Positions 1-13,085 of a stretch of DNA of 64,000 bases are shown piece by piece. A program made the translations under genes and the position numbers. Every line of letters begins with the position of its first letter. Position 1 is the first letter of the stretch. Under the pieces are notes generated by a model that was given only the letters and a program-made list of their open reading frames with translations, made no database searches and was not told the origin of the DNA. The DNA is from Sphagnum compactum (Eukaryota; Bryophyta; Sphagnopsida; Sphagnales): assembly GCA_965153455.1 (NCBI GenBank), contig OZ234493.1:36260213-36324212 (forward strand), given 5' to 3'.

Positions 1-3000
1 AGAATGAGAAGGATTCTAGGGTTGTGCCACAACGAGGTTGGGAAAACAGGTGCTGCTGGGTAGAGGGCAGGATGGCGGCCATCCTTTTGGCTCTAGTTCA
101 AGCTGTTGCTGCGCCCATTCCATTGGATGGAACAATACTAGGGGAGTGGAGTTTGGAACCAGCAGAAGCAGTACTCTACTCGCCTGATACAAAGGTACCT
201 CGATCTGCGGAAGTTGCACTTCGACGGGCAATTCCAGCCGTGAATCCATCCATGAAGAAAATGCAGGTTAGGGTTGTGCTTTTCTCGGTGTCTCCCTTTC
301 CCAGTTCCTTGAATTTCCTAGTAGCAAAGCAATTTTCCAATAGTAGAAATATCTCTATTTGCAGAAGTCACACTTAGACAGTAATTACCCATCCATGAAA
401 AAAATTCAGGTTAGGGTTATTGTTTTTCTTTGGGTCCGTCTTTCCCAGTTCCTTAAGTTTCCTAGTAGCAAACCAATAGAATACAAAGATACCTCTATTT
501 GCAGAAGTTACACTTCAAGGGGCAATTCCAGCTGTGAACCCATCAATGAAGAAAATGCAGGTTAGGGTTTGAGCTTTTCTTCATGTCTCTTTCCCATTTC
601 CTTGAGTTTCCTAGTAGCAAAGCAATTTTCCAATATTAGAATACAAAAGGTTATTTGCAGAAGTTGCACTTCGATGGGCAATTCCTGCCATGAAACCATT
701 CATGAAGAAAATGCAGGTTTGGGTTGTGCTTTTCTTCATGTCACTCTTTCCTGGTTCCTTGAGTTTGCTACTAGCAAAGCAATTTTCCCATAGTAGACTT
801 GTTTCAGCACTGTCATGTGCAGCAACTAAACCCTTTTTTCTTGCCCTCTCTTCATCCAATGAGATCATTATTCGGGGGATAAGCTAGGTGGAATTACTCG
901 CTCAAGTGCTGTTGTTTCTTCTTCCGGAATTGGTCTGATCCAACAGGAATCATTGGAGGATATATTTTATCTGCTGCGCATACCACAGCGCAAACCCTAT
1001 GGCTCAATGGAGAATGATGTCAAGAAGGCTATAAAGGTGATGATTATGGACTTTCTCTTTCCTGTAGTCATAATTACATTCAAACTCTTTGCATGTTGGG
1101 TGCATTGCTGGGTGCTTAATTATGAGGTAGAAGCAGTTGCTGCATAGTTTCTGGTTTGTGTGTTAAAGGCCTCCTGTTTGACCTAGGGTGAGATGTTGTG
1201 TGTTCCGTGAATTTAAACATGGCAGAACAGGCTAATTGTGTGTGGTATTGCAGCTTGCAACTGATGATAAAGCTGCAATTTTAGCAGCATTGCCACCTGA
1301 TCAAATTGAAAGGGGCACAGACCTCTTCAACAAGCTCGTTAGTGGCAAGGTATGATGACAGCATCCTCATCCTCTAGAGTGATTGGTTGTCAAGTCTCTG
1401 TTTCAAGAAACTACCAATTCAAGTATCTATGTTGCGCTGTTGAAATGTCAGGCCACTGAAAATATGTCCTTGCTCTGAGTTCAATGCTGTTCTTTGCAAA
1501 TTGCCAAGGAAGTTTAATATTCCTGTTCTTTTGCCATATCTATGGCCTTGCACTGGTTCTCCCTAGGAATGTACTGTAGCATGTTGATATACACACTGGT
1601 AGAAGCTGATGATGGTGCCTAGAATCCACCTCTGACAGGGGGCAGTAGGAACAGATGGGGCTGCAAGACTCTGGCCTGAGAAGAAGCTCTCATTTGTGCT
1701 AGCTTTGGCTGGTGTCATATAAATCATGATGGTGGGGTAAAGGGTGGGTTAGAGTCTGTGCTGGAGGCAATTGCAGCCAAGGATGCTGATAAGGTCTCTA
1801 TTCGGCTTGCATCGTCACTTGACACACTTTCTCAGCTTGAATTAGCGCAGGTAGATTTGTTCTCCTGTCTTCCTCTTATTTCAGGTCAAGAGACATAGAA
1901 AGCAATTGGCAAATTCTGAATCAAGGTGCTACACCCTTTTCAAGTAAGCCTAATAGTACCCAGCAGGCTAGCATTCCTCTGAAAGCTTTAGTCAACTGCC
2001 CTTGAAGGTGACATTAAGCAACAGATATCTAGGAGTTGACTGTGTTCAGAGCCTCTCCAGGGCGCTTAGGCAGAGCCTACAACAATCCAAGCTATGGAAG
2101 CATAGGGTTGATCATCATTTCTGGTGGCAATCCTACTGCCTTCATTTTCTTGAAAGAGAGTCTGAAGAGTTCATTTTTATACTGTCCTTCCATCACCTTC
2201 TGGTTATTGACCTCCACCCAGTTTTGATACAGAACAAACAGAGGAAGAGGTCTTGATGAGAGAGAAGATAGGACAAGGAAAAGATGTACAGCTTAGGTGT
2301 GCTCTTGTAGAAGAATATCTAATTGGAACTTGATGTTGACATCTGCAGGCTACAGGGTTGGCCTTTCTTGTACCCACCCCATACCAGCAATACCCCAGGT
2401 GATCTCTTTGAATTGCAATTGACTACTTTCTTGTCAACCATGGAAAGGTGTAGCTAATGCTTCACATGTGTTTGCAAAGATCAATCTTGTTTCTTCAACC
2501 TGTTTGCTACCTCTTCCCTGCTTCTTGAATGATCTTAAGCATGTTGGTCATTCTAAGATGTAGTCAGGAAGTCAAATTAGTATGTGCATCTGATCTCTTC
2601 ATCTAGACCTTAGTTTGCAATTGAAGAGTAGAGAAGTATAGCTTCTGAGACTAGCTCACTCACCCATTCTCATGCAGGCTGACAGGAAGAGCAACAGCAG
2701 AGTTCACAGTGGAAAAGGGTGACGGTTCCTCATTTACTGTGGCTACAGGTGGAGGGCCCCAAAAGGTTGGCATCCTTGAGGTAATTTCTAACAACCCATG
2801 TTTTTTCAATTCAACTGGCTTTTCACTGCCCAAAAGTACCTTTAACATCTCCCACATCTGGTTTGTCAGAAAGCTTTTGAGGTCCTGAAACAGAAGCCCT
2901 TTTTTTGTGCTCAGGTGGTGCTGGATGGCTACTCTGCGCCACTCACAGCTGGCAATTTTGCAGATTTGGTAATGTATGTCTGCACTTTTGCATGCTTTGA

Positions 3001-4260
3001 AAAGTTGAATGGCATGGGATGGAGAGCAAGAAAGTCTTAGTCATGTGTGGTGTGCTGGTGTTCCATGCCAGGTATTGAAAGGTGCTTATGATGGGATCAA
3101 GTTAAGGAGCACAGAGCAAGCAATTTTGTCTGATACTGAGACACTAGATTCTGTTGGGCGTGCTTTGCCCATTGAAATTTTACCTTCTGGAGAGTTTCAG
3201 CCATTATATAGAACTACACTTAATGTGCAGGTGAGACCTCTTTCAATCTCTCTGCTCTTGGTTTGGTTCTTTTATGGCTATCCTTTTGGTGCAACTCTCA
3301 TTGCATATCTGACAGTTACCTGTCTGCTCCTGTTTTTATTGTTCAAGGATGGTGAACTGCCAATATTGCCGCTGTCAGTATATGGAGCAGTGGCCATGGC
3401 ACACAACCCAACTTCTGAGGACTTCTCAGCTCCTTCACAATTCTTCTTCTACCTCTATGACAGACGAAGTGTACAGTCTTAAATCTCAAAATTCTGCTGC
3501 ATAGTAGTACAGCAATCTAAATTCACAAGTAAATAGCAAATTGTCTGAAACTATTGTCAGCTAATGCACTTGTGGGTGATTTCTCTGTTGAGAACAAACT
3601 TACTTAGATTTTTACAGTTTCTAGGCACTGTAAGTCCTCCCTTGACTGAAACCTGCTTACAATCCTTCATAAGGTCATGGCTCATTACACACGCTGCTTG
3701 CTACTGACCTATTCATGAAGATATCTAGCTCATCTAAAGTTTTTATAAAGGGTGTCTATTTGCACTTCTCATGTTTGGGCTGGACAAAGAGGGGAAAAAA
3801 TGCAGAAATCCAATTTTTTTTTGGGCTACCAGAAGTAAAAGGACTGTAAAGTAGATAATTTGAGCCTAACAGTACCTAAAGTTTTGTTTGGATTGCAATG
3901 TGTTGCTGCAGTCTGGTTTGGGTGGGCTCTCATTTGAGGAAGGCCAATTTTCTGTCTTTGGGTAAGGCTTTCACACTCTATTTGGCTTTCATGCACTGTG
4001 TTGATGAGAATTGTACTTGGCTGTATCATCTTCAATCTGTACTCACACAAAGCCTTGTTGGAACCTCAAAAAGATATATTCCAGATGCCAAAGATCAGTT
4101 CAGTTCCTTCAATTTTTACGTGCATAAACAATTGATGAAATGCAGGTATGTGACGAAAGGAAAAGAGCTGCTATCACAACTCAAAACAGGTGATATCATC
4201 AAATCAGCAAAGCTTGTCTCAGGTCTTGATCGGTTTGTTGCACCCACTGAAAGTGGTTGA
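1..4260 (+). CDS. CYP37: Peptidyl-prolyl cis-trans isomerase CYP37, chloroplastic (5' partial)
   Basis: Cyclophilin-family protein of the thylakoid lumen, expected to act in protein folding there. Exons: 1(<)-266, 947-1036, 1254-1349, 1743-1850, 2349-2398, 2678-2780, 2915-2968, 3072-3230, 3348-3470, 3912-3961 and 4146-4260, with stop TGA at 4258. All junctions are GT-AG and keep frame, giving about 403 residues. Recognised from family blocks in order: EAVLYSPDTKVPR, YLLRIPQRKPYGSME, VVLDGYSAPLTAGNFADLV, LPLSVYGAVAMAH, FFFYLYDRR, GLSFEEGQFSVFG and LLSQLKTGDIIKSAKLVSG. The cyclophilin-like domain is the C-terminal half; the N-terminal half is the family's helical region. Frame is open back to base 3, with a hydrophobic stretch (MAAILLALVQ, codon 72) where the lumen-targeting segment should lie, so the transit peptide probably starts before the window. 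The first intron contains three extra copies of the end of exon 1. The classic cyclophilin active-site arginine context is poorly conserved, as in other CYP37/38 proteins, so isomerase activity is uncertain. Confidence 0.93.
187..797 (+). repeat. CYP37: Four tandem copies of CYP37 exon-1 end plus intron start
   Basis: A unit of about 135-160 bp occurs four times. Each copy has the end of exon 1 (copy 1 encodes AEVALRRAIPAVNPSMKKMQ), a GT donor and about 80 bp of intron ending near CAAAGCAATTTTCC. Copy 1 is the conserved exon (donor at 267). In copies 2-4 the coding text that corresponds to VPRSA has become a TATTTGCAG acceptor, so each is a possible cassette exon: 365-409 (45 nt), 505-560 (56 nt) and 661-716 (56 nt). 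Copy 2 is open in the spliced frame and would add 15 residues (KSHLDSNYPSMKKIQ). Copies 3 and 4 reach TGA after ten codons. Whether any is spliced in is not known. Confidence 0.9.
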
Positions 4261-6202
4261 CAAGTAGTCAAGGGCTCTCCTTGGCACACAGAATTTTGTT
4301 GTTGTGGGTTTGCTGCAAACCAAAGCCTTTTTGTCTACTCACTAATCTGTGATGAAATAAATTTTTGTCACACTACAATTGCTGCTAAGGCTTTGTGAAA
4401 ACCATCTATCCAGAGACACAAAGAGCTTGGTATATATGCCACCCTCTGATCACACAATTTCTGCTCAGATGCACTGAGGAGATTTGTGAAAATTCCAAAA
4501 AACCATTCTTTGTGTGCCCAGAAAGAGATGAAGGGATCAATCAGAGAGTCAAATCATCTCTTCTTTGACAAGAGCTTGGTATATGCCAACTTCCTGGTCA
4601 GACCTCACCTTCAATGTGCTTTACAGTTTAAAAAAAAATTATGAGCCATTTTCCATGAATAACTGAAGAGGGTTATTGACACAATTGTGAATGATGTTCC
4701 TGTATCCAAGTGCTGGTGTGCCTACCAACTCTGAGGTTCTATTTCATTACCCAAAAGCTTCAAAGAAGTGAGGTTTCTAGGCTGAATCCATTGACCAGTG
4801 TTAACTCTCTTTTTTTGCATCTAATGAGGTACTAGTGAAGAAGTGCTTCCACTCTCGGTCTTACATCTAGTGAGATCTAGTGAAGTGCTTCCACTCTTTG
4901 TTTCTACATCTAGTGAGATCTAGTTGAGTTCTTCCACTCTTTGTATCTACATCTAGTGAGATCTAATAGAGTTCCTCCACTCTTTGTATCTACATCTAGT
5001 GGGATCTAGTGAAGTGTTTCTATGCTGTAAATTTGTAGCTGAAAACAGCAAGCATTTGTTGGCCAGAGATATTGATAGGATGTAGGATTGTTTACTGAGA
5101 TGCATCATGCCTACAAGATGTTGATGTGTCTAGTAGTCAGTATCTTGTTGAGGTGTGTACAAGAGGAACATTGATGGGGGGAGGGAGCACAGGAGGGTTT
5201 CTATTGAAGATGCATTGCTCTGAACAAAAACGGACTACACTTTTTTTTCGGTCCCTTACATTTGTTGAACTTCTGCAATGTTGGAAATTTTCTAGTAAAA
5301 CTGGACCAATTACTGGGAGGAGGGTATATCTCGAATTTTAAATTCTGACCTTTTGAAGGATACAGAGAACAGTGGCAGTTGTGATGCTGTTTGTTGGCAG
5401 TCTGCTGTAATTCTTATGATCACAATCATCTTTGTCACCTTGTGCACTGTTCTGCCACCACCCTCTCAACTTCATGAAAAATCCTAAACAGTAAAACCCA
5501 GAAGAAAGCCCAGAAGAGGACCAATAATGGACATGTTCACATCCACACAATTAACCACTCTTACATATTTGTTTAGCACCATGATTACTGGTTCAACAAG
5601 TAAGCAACAATAGTTGGGGACTTCCAAAGCCATATATGAGTTTTGTATCTAGAGATACTTCAATTACATTTACTTTCAAACTCTTTTCTCTTTAGTTCCT
5701 TGTAGGTTTGTGCAGGCAAGTCATCAACAAGATGTAAAAAAAATTATGCTTTGGATTAGTACAAAATTGAGATTTCAGTTTTGCTTTAGTATCTAGTAGG
5801 TGCAATGCCACAAACATACCAAATTCATTTTCACTCAAGGAGCCCATGAAGCAGCCAGAGGCTTTCTGGCCAGTGCTGTGTACAGTCATTGGTCATGCAT
5901 TCAAATCTCAGGATTAGGAATTGGTAACAACACTATTGTTATACAACTGCAATGGCAACATCAGTCTGGTGAATGGTAGACACGATAACAGTGTACAGTC
6001 ATGGAAAGAGAGGTGCAACCATCCAAATTCATATAGTTATAACACCTCCAACCTGCCTCTGTAGGAGATTTTCACCATCTCAATTAGTTGACCATTGGCA
6101 ACATTATTTATTTGAGGAAGGTCAACTCCAATGCAGCATTACCTTTTGTCTTGGAAAGTCTCAGCATCTCGAGGAATGTAAGCAAGTGGGAAGGGGGCAC
6201 AC
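4261..6202. other. Convergent 3' region between CYP37 and AP4M
   Basis: Contains the 3' flanks of CYP37 (left, +) and AP4M (right, -). AATAAA-like text at about 4355 could be the CYP37 poly(A) signal. A 43-bp minisatellite lies at 4830-5025. Short open frames here show no family resemblance. Confidence 0.6.
4830..5025 (+). repeat. 43-bp minisatellite, four copies
   Basis: The unit contains CTTCCACTCTTTGTATCTAC followed by ATCTAGTGAGATCTAGTGAA. Unit starts at 4846, 4888, 4931 and 4974 give periods of 42-43 bp, and a fifth partial copy follows near 5016. It lies downstream of CYP37, possibly in its 3' flank. Confidence 0.88.
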
Positions 6203-9200
6203 TTATGTCCGGATAACATAAGAGTTGGACAGAGTGACATATCGAACCCAGCGATGAGGATTATATGATTTCGACTTCTTCACTAGCTGCAAAAACTTCA
6301 CCTGTCAACCACCCCCCAGCTTGTCATTAGGTTAGGAGCACATGACTGCTCAACCTAAGGTGTTGTATGCCTTGAAGAACACATAGCCCAGTAATACAGA
6401 GTCAAACCACTTCATGACCAATCAGATCATGTGACCTTTACTGTGTAATCTACTTAGAAATGCAACAGAAATGGAACATTTCTCTGCCTGACAATTCAGC
6501 CTGATCTAGTTTAAACCCTTGGACCTGATCAAACGTTCCACTGTGCAGTATGGTCTATTCCAGACAGTTGCCAAAAAACCATTTGTATGTCTAAAAAAGA
6601 GTCAACTGCTCTGACACAAAGTGAAATGTCTTCAAGTACCAAGAACTTCTAAACAATTATGATTGAACTCACTAAATAGAATTGACAGATGATAAGGTCA
6701 TAGACATTTCAGATCTGATAACAGAGAAAACAGAATACAACAGTTGACTGGTTTGAACATCAGCATTACAACACATTAAAATCATACAGACATTGAGGGG
6801 CTGTGCAAACAAACAATAAGGTTGTAAGTTTGACACATAGGTTGTACGTCAAGTTACCCTGGTGAGAAAGCTCCTCTCTAAACAGAATAGATAAGGCCAT
6901 GAAGAGTATACCTGAAGTCTAGAAGCATTGTACATAGGGATGGTAAATGTCATACTTATTGGGCCCGCCTCTTTCTTGATGTTAACTGCCAAAAACAGTC
7001 ATTTATCAGGATTGAATTCTAACTGTTTCATGCCAATAAAAGACTAGTTAGGAGGTAAAATGGATACTATTAGAAGTTCCAAGAGCATCCTTTTGGAGGG
7101 TAGAATTGGGGGATGAAACATGGTTGAAGATTTATTGAGCTCTGCTGCTCTTTCTCAGGTTGTAATGTCTCTCCAAGCCATATCAATAAACAATTGCAAA
7201 CCAGAACCAAATCTAAAAGCCTGCATGCTAAGGTGTAAGAATGCCTACCAGTTCTTTCCTGAGAGAGTGTCAGCTTTGCTCTTAATGTGTGCTCAGAACC
7301 TCCAACAATCTGCAACCCACCTCAAGGACAAATTAATGAGGAACTTCATGGCATCAAGGATCGATCAAAGATAGTTTCCTGCCAAGAGGTGTTTTCTGTG
7401 GAGTGGGTTTGCATTGGAAATGAGAATAAAGAATTCCTGTAGGAAATGAGCACTAGGGGCCTTCATGTCACAGGAACAAGCAACTCTAAAAAGAAAATGT
7501 AGCTCATCCATGTAAACGACATCTTGACAGCATGGGGTGGGGTGATAAGAGTGCTTCACTATGGATTTCAGTCCAAGGACAAAGAGTCAACCCTAACGTA
7601 CTGATTACCTGGCTGTTGCAATTTCAAGAACCAAGATAGGGACACACCTTCCGGCAACACCATTCCAGAACTTTGTTGGCTTCTTTGAAATCAGTAGTCT
7701 GGCCAACAGCTCCTGTCTCCAGATCAAAGCTCACCCTGTAGGTTGAGTTGCCAGAACACACATGCACCAGATTATCACCATTTTGCATAGAAGGAAAACA
7801 TTCTACTTGCCAGAACAAGAGCTGTTCATTTTCCACTGAGGTTGAAAGGTATACTGTCCAATAGAGATAACTGTCCTGATAATCTACCTCAGCTGAAGTA
7901 CATGGTTTGAACCCTTTCGATAAGAGGTCATGACTTGTGCAAACAATTTGTTGTGGCAAATATAAAGGTCCAAGGATGGGGAGTCAGGTTATTTGTATCA
8001 AGAAGTTCATCATTATTAACAACTACATACTAGTTAGTCACCCATAACTGGATTGAAGCACTTCAAATTTGGAAACCTTTTGGAATTAAATTTCCAATGC
8101 AAGCACCTGAACTTGTGTACTTAACATCACACCCAGCCATAGGCTTCAGAAGGCTACTAGAATCCCCATATGATCATCATCTAAATAATCAAGGCTCAAG
8201 TCCACACCAAGATACAAGTGCTAGCAAACTGGACAAGATCCCATACCTTGTTGTTGTTTTGGGAAGAGGTACCCGTAAGATCACCATATTAGCTGTGATA
8301 GTAGTTGGGAAGTCTGCCCGGACTTTCAAAACTACCTCTGCCTGTCACAATTAGACATAGGCAAGAACACATCACATCCAAGGTCGTCAAATATCAACAT
8401 CAATGTGCCCAACCAGAGATGAGAAACTTTCTGCAAAATTCCCCACTAGCAGTGAGGGCCCTCTGTCTACCCTGCACCTACAAAATCATGCAACAGCTGG
8501 TGTTTCCATGTTGCAATGACTAGGAACTTGGCCACTGCTCATTTATAGGAACAAGAGTTGACTGCTCATTTCAAGTCTAGCAGACATTAGAAACCCATTA
8601 CAGGCTCCAAGTTTGGACTGTATTGAAGACTTTGAGCCTTCCTAACATACCATATTTTTCCTGCTCGACTAGGTATATGATATTGTAACATTTTCTTAAC
8701 TACAAAGACAGACACCATGCACACTGCAATTGCAACTATTACTGAGGATGCACTAAAGCCCATGAGGTTCTCAAGGTCTAGAATAGCCTGCAGGTCTAAT
8801 TTGTTTTGATATAGCAAAAAATTTACTACAAAGAGATCCAGTGGTTATGACCACAGAACTAGAATATTCTCATGTAAGTGTACCTTGAAAGGACCTGCCT
8901 CTTCAATCACCGGATAGACTTTAAAAGGAGGCTTGAACTCTTGAGTCATTCGATAGTTCATGATTGGAAACTCTCCATCTGGAGGTATCTTCATTCACAA
9001 AAGTAAAAAAGAAGGTGAACAAAAGTTAATGTCTTGAACCTTAACTCCTGAGTCCCCTAAATAACCTGAAAGGTGCCTCTGAAAACATCTTCACATGCTT
9101 TGCGGAGTATTCTTTTGAACTTGCAACTGTAGTGATGACATTGCTAATGTACGGGGAAACAGAATATGAGTCAGCTGATCAGCTCTAGGCATGGGAGAGA

Positions 9201-12200
9201 TTTTTGGATGGCCAACTGTTGCATCTGTTCTATTACTACAGCATGTCCTAACCGCAAACCCTTTTCTCTCATTATCAAAGCCTGAAACTTGTGACTTCTC
9301 TTGCAGTTTAATTTCAAGCACAACTTTAAGAGGGACCCTACTTCTCAGGGGGGATAGATACCAGAGTAAGTGTGCGGTCCAGTTCAAAGTCATCCAAGCG
9401 GACTGATTCATGGAAATTGCAGTCATCCAAAAGGACCATACCCACTCCACCTCCTGTACCATATTCTGGAGCTGTACAGTAAGATCAGGACAACAATCCT
9501 TCAGCCAAGGGATCCTTCCTTCTTATAGACCACAGCAGGGATCTCTGAAACCTAGAAGCATGGACACAAACAATGCCACACATATTTTTGCTGAAATACC
9601 TCATATGATAATTATACAGCTTATCTGTCCCCACCCATGTGACATTCCCAGTCACTCCTATTCCATCAATCAATCAAGAGAAGAGTGCTGACCATAGCTG
9701 CCAGAGCCAGCATGCCCAATGCTAATGTCGTCATTCAAGCCCACTTTGATTTCTGGATTTCCTGACAGGTAGCTCTTCATCTGAATGGTACCATCGATCT
9801 CTGAGGTCAAAATATAACCCTGTTTTCCCAATGGCCCACCTTAATGAGCCTTCAACAATTTCCAATGCCTAGACAAAGAACCTGGCTTGGCTCATTAATC
9901 CCCACAGGCTTTGCAAGCCCTTATAAAATTACTCAACTTAAACCCAAACACTGACCAAAAACCAGCACAGCATATTAAGATTAGTAGCATGTATCACTTT
10001 GTCAATGCAATTGCATTAGAAGTTCATGCCAGAGAGTTATGAGGGGAGGAAAATGTCAAAACATTTGACATATGTATGTCCACAGCACAGTGCAAAACTT
10101 ACACTGGAATTGAAGGTGACACTAATCTTTTCAATAATATCCACAAACACCTCTTCTTGCTTTTTCCCTCCTGGCTCATTAGCCACCACTGACTTGGTTA
10201 CTGCAGTTCCTGGCAACCGATGTGACCCTTGCTGACAACACAGCCCACTTCTTTATCAGAAACAAAGTTGTTCTACAATAAATTATAGTACTCATGCAAA
10301 CCCACAATCCTGTGCACAGCCAAAAAGTGGGTTTGTTTTGGGTACCACTGTCCCAAACTTGTTTTGTTTTGTACTTTCGTCATCTCCCAACAAAGGAAAA
10401 AGGATTAGGGAATGTGGTAGCCTAGCACTTGTTACAATTCCATTGATATCTGACTCTTTGCTAGGAACTAGTTTTCAAGGTTCTAGTCAATGGTCAATGC
10501 TTCTTCACAGCATTAACAGTCAAGATAGGAAGAGCTGTCAAACAAATTTGTGCCACCAGGGTCTTGCCTTATTTTACGTTTCAATTGAGTAAAATGGAGA
10601 ATAAGGAGTGGAGCTTTACAATGAAAAGAGCAGCTGGGCCAAGTGATGGCATCCGAGCGGCATCCACCACCACAGGCTCATTGAACACAAACGACTTCAA
10701 TGCTTCTGTTGATGTTGTTTGAGGATACCCAAAATCCTGTACCAGGAGATAACCCTGATGTCAGTAAACCAACCCAACAATTTCTTCAATGCCAAACAAC
10801 ACCACATTTACCACATACCCACTCATTTCATTAAAGCACAACATCCACAACAAAAATGGTGAAGAGGGCAAGTGTTTTTGCCACCATGCAGACAATCTGA
10901 CTCATGAAAAGATAGATTCCAAACACTTGCAGATTAATAGTAAAGAACTGAAAACAGAGATCATCTGCAACTGCAAGCATTCTCTACAATCTCCTGCTCA
11001 TAAGGGATAACAAATATAACTCCACCCAACTCAACTCTCAAGCAGAATGAACAACCTTAATTCTCAGCAAAACTATCACAAAGTAGATGAGGAACAGCAC
11101 AGACAAAAGAGAGGCAACTTACTAGTTACAGCACCAAAAGGACAATCAGTGAATATTCCAGTTTGTGAAAATTTTAAAATTGGCGACGCCTATCACAGTT
11201 GGATTGAGAATAGGAAGGACAATAATGGACACATGCATTGGGAAAGTAACTTACAATCATTTCATCCAGCAATTCATAAACAAGCACAAAGTTTTTTCGT
11301 AGTGAATCTTCATTGAGAACTCCCAGGTAATCCTTAGTCACGCGGGCTATGCGTTGCAGAAGCTCCAATACCAGTGCTGGTGAAAGGTTCACCCGTGTGG
11401 TTGCAACAAATAGCAGCCCTGCCTGCTTCACATGCATGTAATTCACACCATCTACATTCTGCAGCACAAGCATCTTGTCACTTTTCCAATGCCTCATTTC
11501 ACAAAAACAATTGTCATCTATTTCAACAAATGGTTTGAGAATTGAAACAAATAAGTGCAAGCAGCACCATTTTGGGTTTGAGGCATGGGTTATGCAATGG
11601 CAACACTTTCCAACCCTTCAACTTTTGCTCTGAACATAAAAGCATGCTGATGTGCATCTCCAAACTAGCTGGCATATTAGCCACAAGTTTTAGTGATCAA
11701 CCCTCTGCCATGAGTTGTTTAGAGCTAAAAGAAAAGGGAACAGAATACCTACGAATATAGGAGGTGCCTCCTCGCCTTCTTCACCCTTCCAGAACTTTAC
11801 CTTTCGGAAAAATATCTCAGCACTTCCTTTAGGAACATCGCCGCGGTCTGCACACCAAACAGATTAGATAACTTAAGCATCCAAAGGAAGGGTATTTTGT
11901 CACAAAAAATCCCATTAAAGATCAATCACAAGCAACTCTATTGTGACATGAACAAGGCTGATCTTGGCTCCCAAGACTCTCTGCAAGAAAGGGGGGGCCT
12001 CTGTAGAACTATCACCTACAGACATTTCATTTTTTTTGCTGAGATTTAACTACAGTACACCATTCGTCTGTACAGAACTAGGAAGAATTAGGTCAAACCT
12101 TGAGGTCGTCAAACCATGGCAAAATGAGCTGTCTACAGAATACAAAGACGAAACTCTAGACTTGTGTTCAGGCTCAATCAGATCATTGAGAAACGGTTCA

Positions 12201-12719
12201 GAAAAAGAGAAACAGTTGTAGAACATCTTGTGCTGATGAAAATCAAAGACCAGTGTTTTTTCTTATGTCTGATCTGCACAGGTTGTTCATCGATGCCAAG
12301 ATACAGACTACTATTGCGGTTCCTCATCCTAATGAACCATAGAAAAAGCGAATCTCTTGTTTGCATCACAGCAGCGGAGATTCTGCTTATCCTCTCATCA
12401 GAGAACTAAGAAAAAAAAATCCGGGCATCTCAAAACGACAATCCATTGCCCTAAAGAAATGAAAAAAGAAGGGCATAAATGACATAGTGGGAAACAAGGC
12501 AAATGCTCAAGACGATCAGCAACAAACGGAAAACTGATCGGACAACGTTTATCACCAATGCACGAAGAGATTGGGAGCTATGGAGTTTGTCAATGCACGA
12601 GTTAACAAATCGATGAGTGAGAAATCAGGAAGGGATGAGAGGAACTGTTGAAAAAACTTACAATCACGGAACACGATGTTGTCTCCTCGCAAGGAGAGGA
12701 CGAAGAACTGAGATATCAT
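6203..12719 (-). CDS. AP4M: AP-4 complex subunit mu (mu4-adaptin)
   Basis: Medium chain of the AP-4 adaptor, which sorts cargo (in plants including vacuolar proteins) into vesicles at the trans-Golgi network. Exons, in transcript order: 12719-12662, 11847-11753, 11458-11255, 10736-10620, 10231-10103, 9819-9693, 9465-9362, 8988-8884, 8341-8247, 7735-7648, 7309-7249, 6985-6912 and 6301-6203. They sum to 1356 nt, or 451 residues, the length I recall for Arabidopsis AP4M. The start is MISQFFVLSLRGDNIVFRD, the conserved N terminus; an in-frame upstream extension is ignored. The N-terminal longin-like part includes VNLSPALVLELLQRIARV and DYLGVLNEDSLRKNFVLVYE (exon 3). The mu-homology domain starts around EEVFVDIIEKISVTF (exon 5) and includes NFHESVRLDDFELDRTLTL, IPPDGEFPIMNYRMTQEFKP and GAVGQTTDFKEANKVLEW. 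The C terminus is SYNPHRWVRYVTLSNSYVIRT. All introns are GT-AG, and no lesion was seen. Confidence 0.96.
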
Positions 12720-12900
12720 GACGGCAGTTGCTGTTCCCCCGTGTCTTCCTTCGCTCGCTGTTTCCAACACAGACACAGAAGAGAAGAGCCAAGGCAGAAG
12801 AAGAGGAGGAGCACCTGCTGCTGTTGCTGCCACCGCCGCTGCGTACCTAACAAAGGCGTCGCGGACAAGGAACCCAAGGAAACAAGTGCGCCCACGGAGA
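12720..12900 (-). promoter_or_regulatory. AP4M: AP4M 5' flank and leader
   Basis: This GC-richer stretch lies immediately upstream of the AP4M start codon on the minus strand. It is open in more than one frame on both strands because of CTG/CCG/AAG-rich low-complexity sequence, but none of these frames looks like a conserved protein. It most likely holds the 5' UTR and core promoter. No individual element can be assigned with confidence. Confidence 0.45.
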
Positions 12901-12904
12901 AGAG

Positions 12905-13075
12905 GGGTCTCAGGGAGGCGTACCTTCGGAGGTTTCAGGTACCAAGGAGAAGGGTTCCAAGGAGGCGTACCTTCCAAGGTACCAAGGAGAAGGGTCCCAA
13001 GGAGGCGTACCTTCCGAGGTGCCAAGGGGGGAGGGTCTCAAGGAGGCGTACCTTGCTGAGGTTTCAGGTACCTAC
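12905..13075 (+). repeat. 40-bp GC-rich minisatellite, four copies
   Basis: GGAGGCGTACCTT starts at 12914, 12961, 13001 and 13042 (periods 47, 40 and 41), linked by ACCAAGGAGAAGGGTCCCAA-type spacers. It lies within 200-350 bp upstream of the AP4M start and inflates long spurious open frames on both strands. Confidence 0.9.
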
Positions 13076-13085
13076 CGAGGGACTG

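Noticed and set aside
8587-8817. 76-codon minus-strand frame with a hydrophobic segment
   Set aside because: It falls within an AP4M intron, has no family match and is not needed for the conserved protein.
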